From JAIXWP01 sp964428835 (GTDB lineage: Bacteria > Bacteroidota > Bacteroidia > Flavobacteriales_D > Sanyastnellaceae), in contig CAYRZQ010000081.1 in the NCBI GenBank assembly GCA_964428835.1, forward strand, positions 1 to 7,207: 7,207 bases of DNA, written 5' to 3'. The translations under genes and the position numbers were made by a program. Under the pieces are notes generated by a model. The model saw only the letters and a list, made by a program, of their open reading frames with translations, searched no databases and was not told where the DNA came from. Below, in pieces: positions 6,770 through 7,207 of the stretch. Every line of letters begins with the position of its first letter. Position 1 is the first letter of the stretch.

Positions 6770-6777
6770 CGAATATA
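6770..6777 (-). promoter_or_regulatory. Weak candidate -7 box for the sugar dehydrogenase operon
   Basis: On the minus strand this reads TATATTCG, one mismatch from the Bacteroidota -7 consensus TAnnTTTG, 17 nt before the ATG. That would give a very short leader. No TTG-type -33 box is found at the usual 19-21 nt spacing; the nearest TTG is about 34 nt upstream. Treat as a guess. Confidence 0.2.
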
Positions 6778-6821
6778 CGGAAAAACCGTGGGAACGGGGG
6801 ATTATTGGGAACAAGGGATAA

Positions 6822-6881
6822 AAGAACAAGAACAAGAACGAGAACAAGAACGGGAACGGGAACAAGAACGAGAACGAGAAC
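6822..6881. repeat. Hexanucleotide tandem repeat, 10 units of RRGAAC
   Basis: Ten contiguous 6-bp units: AAGAAC x3, GAGAAC, AAGAAC, GGGAAC x2, AAGAAC, GAGAAC x2, then a decayed GAGAGA (6882-6887). GAAC is invariant and the first two bases are always purines. Single GGGAAC words also occur near 6790 and 6808, perhaps older decayed copies. This is the reverse-complement family of the array at 2020-2067. One strand is purine-only apart from the C of each unit. Confidence 0.94.
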
Positions 6882-6890
6882 GAGAGATTC

Positions 6891-6918
6891 TGAATTCCGA
6901 ATTCAGAATTCAGAATTG
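6891..6918. repeat. Heptanucleotide tandem repeat, 4 units of NGAATT(C/G)
   Basis: Four units read TGAATTC, CGAATTC, AGAATTC, AGAATTG. GAATTC is palindromic, so the array can fold on itself. The block 6891-6922 matches 7121-7152 at 29 of 32 positions in direct orientation. Confidence 0.88.
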
Positions 6919-6952
6919 GGAACCATCATTTCCGATTTTGTCTAGTGCCACC

Positions 6953-6968
6953 GACCCCGTTAGGGGTC
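6953..6968. repeat. REP-like palindrome, copy 1
   Basis: GACCCC (6953-6958), loop GTTA, GGGGTC (6963-6968): a 6-bp GC-rich hairpin in AT-rich surroundings. It is preceded by CACC and followed by ACATGTCTATAG. It has no T-tract, so it is not a terminator by itself. Confidence 0.75.
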
Positions 6969-7005
6969 ACATGTCTATAGCCCCCAGAAAATGCGCCCCC
7001 ATCCC

Positions 7006-7022
7006 CGACCCCGTAGGGGTCG
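7006..7022. repeat. REP-like palindrome, copy 2
   Basis: CGACCCC (7006-7012), loop GTA, GGGGTCG (7016-7022): a 7-bp hairpin with the same core as the copy at 6953, in the same orientation, about 53 bp apart. I believe palindromes of this GACCCCGT(T)AGGGGTC type recur between genes in Bacteroidota; this could not be checked here. Confidence 0.78.
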
Positions 7023-7084
7023 AACAAGAGAGTCACAAGAATAAATGCAATTTCAAATCATCAAGCGTTGAATTTATAAAAACG

Positions 7085-7116
7085 AAAAAAGTCCCGACAT
7101 CGTCGGGACTTTTTTT
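7085..7116. terminator. Bidirectional rho-independent-type terminator of the right-hand gene
   Basis: A-tract and GTCCCGAC (7085-7098) pair with GTCGGGAC and a T-tract (7102-7115), giving a 14-bp stem with loop ATC and one further T. It is 36 nt past the stop of the minus-strand gene at 7153, so it should end that transcript and insulate the sugar dehydrogenase operon. Its outer stem (AAAAAGTCC/GGACTTTTT) is the same as in the terminator at 1971. Confidence 0.92.
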
Positions 7117-7120
7117 ATTT

Positions 7121-7155
7121 CGAATTCCGAATTCTGAATTCAGAATTGTGAATTA
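7121..7155. repeat. Heptanucleotide tandem repeat, 5 units of NGAATTN
   Basis: Five contiguous units: CGAATTC, CGAATTC, TGAATTC, AGAATTG, TGAATTA. The last unit contains the TAA stop (TTA on the plus strand, 7153-7155) of the right-hand gene, so the array abuts the coding end exactly. Confidence 0.88.
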
Positions 7156-7207
7156 GTTATAAGCAACGATCACGTCGAAGCTTCCGCTGTAAAGACCAGC
7201 TGCTTGT
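7153..7207 (-). CDS. 3' end of a secreted beta-strand protein, probably DUF4402-like (partial)
   Basis: Only 17 codons and a TAA are visible; the gene continues beyond the right edge. The frame reads QAAGLYSGSFDVIVAYN then stop. The pattern aG-x-Y-S/T-G-x-F/x-V-x-V-x-Y-N is what I recall for the last beta-hairpin of DUF4402 proteins, small secreted or surface beta-sandwich proteins common in Bacteroidota and Proteobacteria. The other two minus frames give no such pattern. A terminator 36 nt downstream supports a real gene end. The assignment rests on very few residues; another beta-rich secreted protein is possible. Confidence 0.6.
   Translation of the reverse strand, partial: QAAGLYSGSFDVIVAYN

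Larger units (their letters stand above)
6753..7152. other. Repeat-rich intergenic region upstream of the operon
   Basis: These 400 bp separate two minus-strand genes. From left to right they hold a short leader with a weak promoter-like box, a RRGAAC hexamer array (6822-6881), NGAATTC heptamers (6891-6918), two GACCCC/GGGGTC palindromes (6953-7022), about 60 bp of plain AT-rich sequence, a terminator (7085-7116), and a second NGAATTC array (7121-7155). Plus-strand open frames here encode only repeat-derived REQERE-type peptide and are not genes. The promoter of the sugar dehydrogenase operon should lie between 6753 and 7084. Confidence 0.8.

Noticed and set aside
6953..7022. The two GACCCC palindromes as transcription terminators
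   Set aside because: Neither is followed by a T-tract on either strand, and a strong terminator already lies at 7085-7116.
6788..7156. A 122-codon plus-strand frame rich in R, E and Q, and an overlapping 67-codon frame from 6742
   Set aside because: The frames stay open because the hexamer repeat has no stop in that phase. They then run through palindromes, a terminator and GAATTC repeats, with no recognisable protein.

Overview
The window reads as a Bacteroidota chromosome fragment, probably from a draft or metagenome assembly because it carries a 100-N gap. The lineage rests on four signs: a T9SS (Por secretion) C-terminal sorting domain on a secreted enzyme, the Bacteroidota-type HMG-CoA lyase with an ECPRDAMQG N-terminus, a ComEC whose C-terminal tail lacks a metallo-beta-lactamase motif, and the absence of clear Shine-Dalgarno sequences before starts. 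Genus cannot be determined from the sequence.

Layout. Positions 1-1839 (+): the C-terminal part of the DNA-uptake channel ComEC, then after 15 nt an HMG-CoA lyase whose last seven codons and stop lie inside a heptanucleotide tandem repeat. Positions 1840-2254: a convergent intergenic region with the rest of that repeat, a strong bidirectional hairpin terminator, a hexanucleotide repeat and a possible 41-codon ORF on the minus strand. Positions 2255-6752 (-): a tight three-gene operon, transcribed in the order secreted PQQ-type sugar dehydrogenase, TonB-dependent receptor, short-chain dehydrogenase. The first two genes overlap by one base (TAATG) and the last two are 2 nt apart. Positions 6753-7152: a repeat-rich intergenic region with hexamer and heptamer tandem repeats, two GACCCC/GGGGTC palindromes and a second terminator. 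Positions 7153-7207 (-): the last 17 codons of a gene resembling the end of a DUF4402-type secreted protein.

How the genes may work together. The dehydrogenase belongs to the glucose/sorbosone dehydrogenase family, which uses PQQ. The translationally coupled receptor resembles E. coli YncD/PqqU, the reported outer-membrane PQQ transporter, more than it resembles FecA. This suggests a cofactor-scavenging module: the receptor brings PQQ into the periplasm, the folded apo-enzyme is loaded there, and T9SS exports the holoenzyme. This is inference, but it is the most interesting reading of the window. The SDR may act on a product of the enzyme or simply be co-transcribed.

The second theme is short tandem repeats: three families (TAGCGAC, RRGAAC, NGAATTC) in under 2 kb of non-coding DNA, two of them overlapping stop codons of neighbouring genes. 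The 100-N gap in the receptor gene is flanked by the same 20 bases on both sides, so it is probably an unmerged contig overlap. Collapsing it keeps the reading frame.
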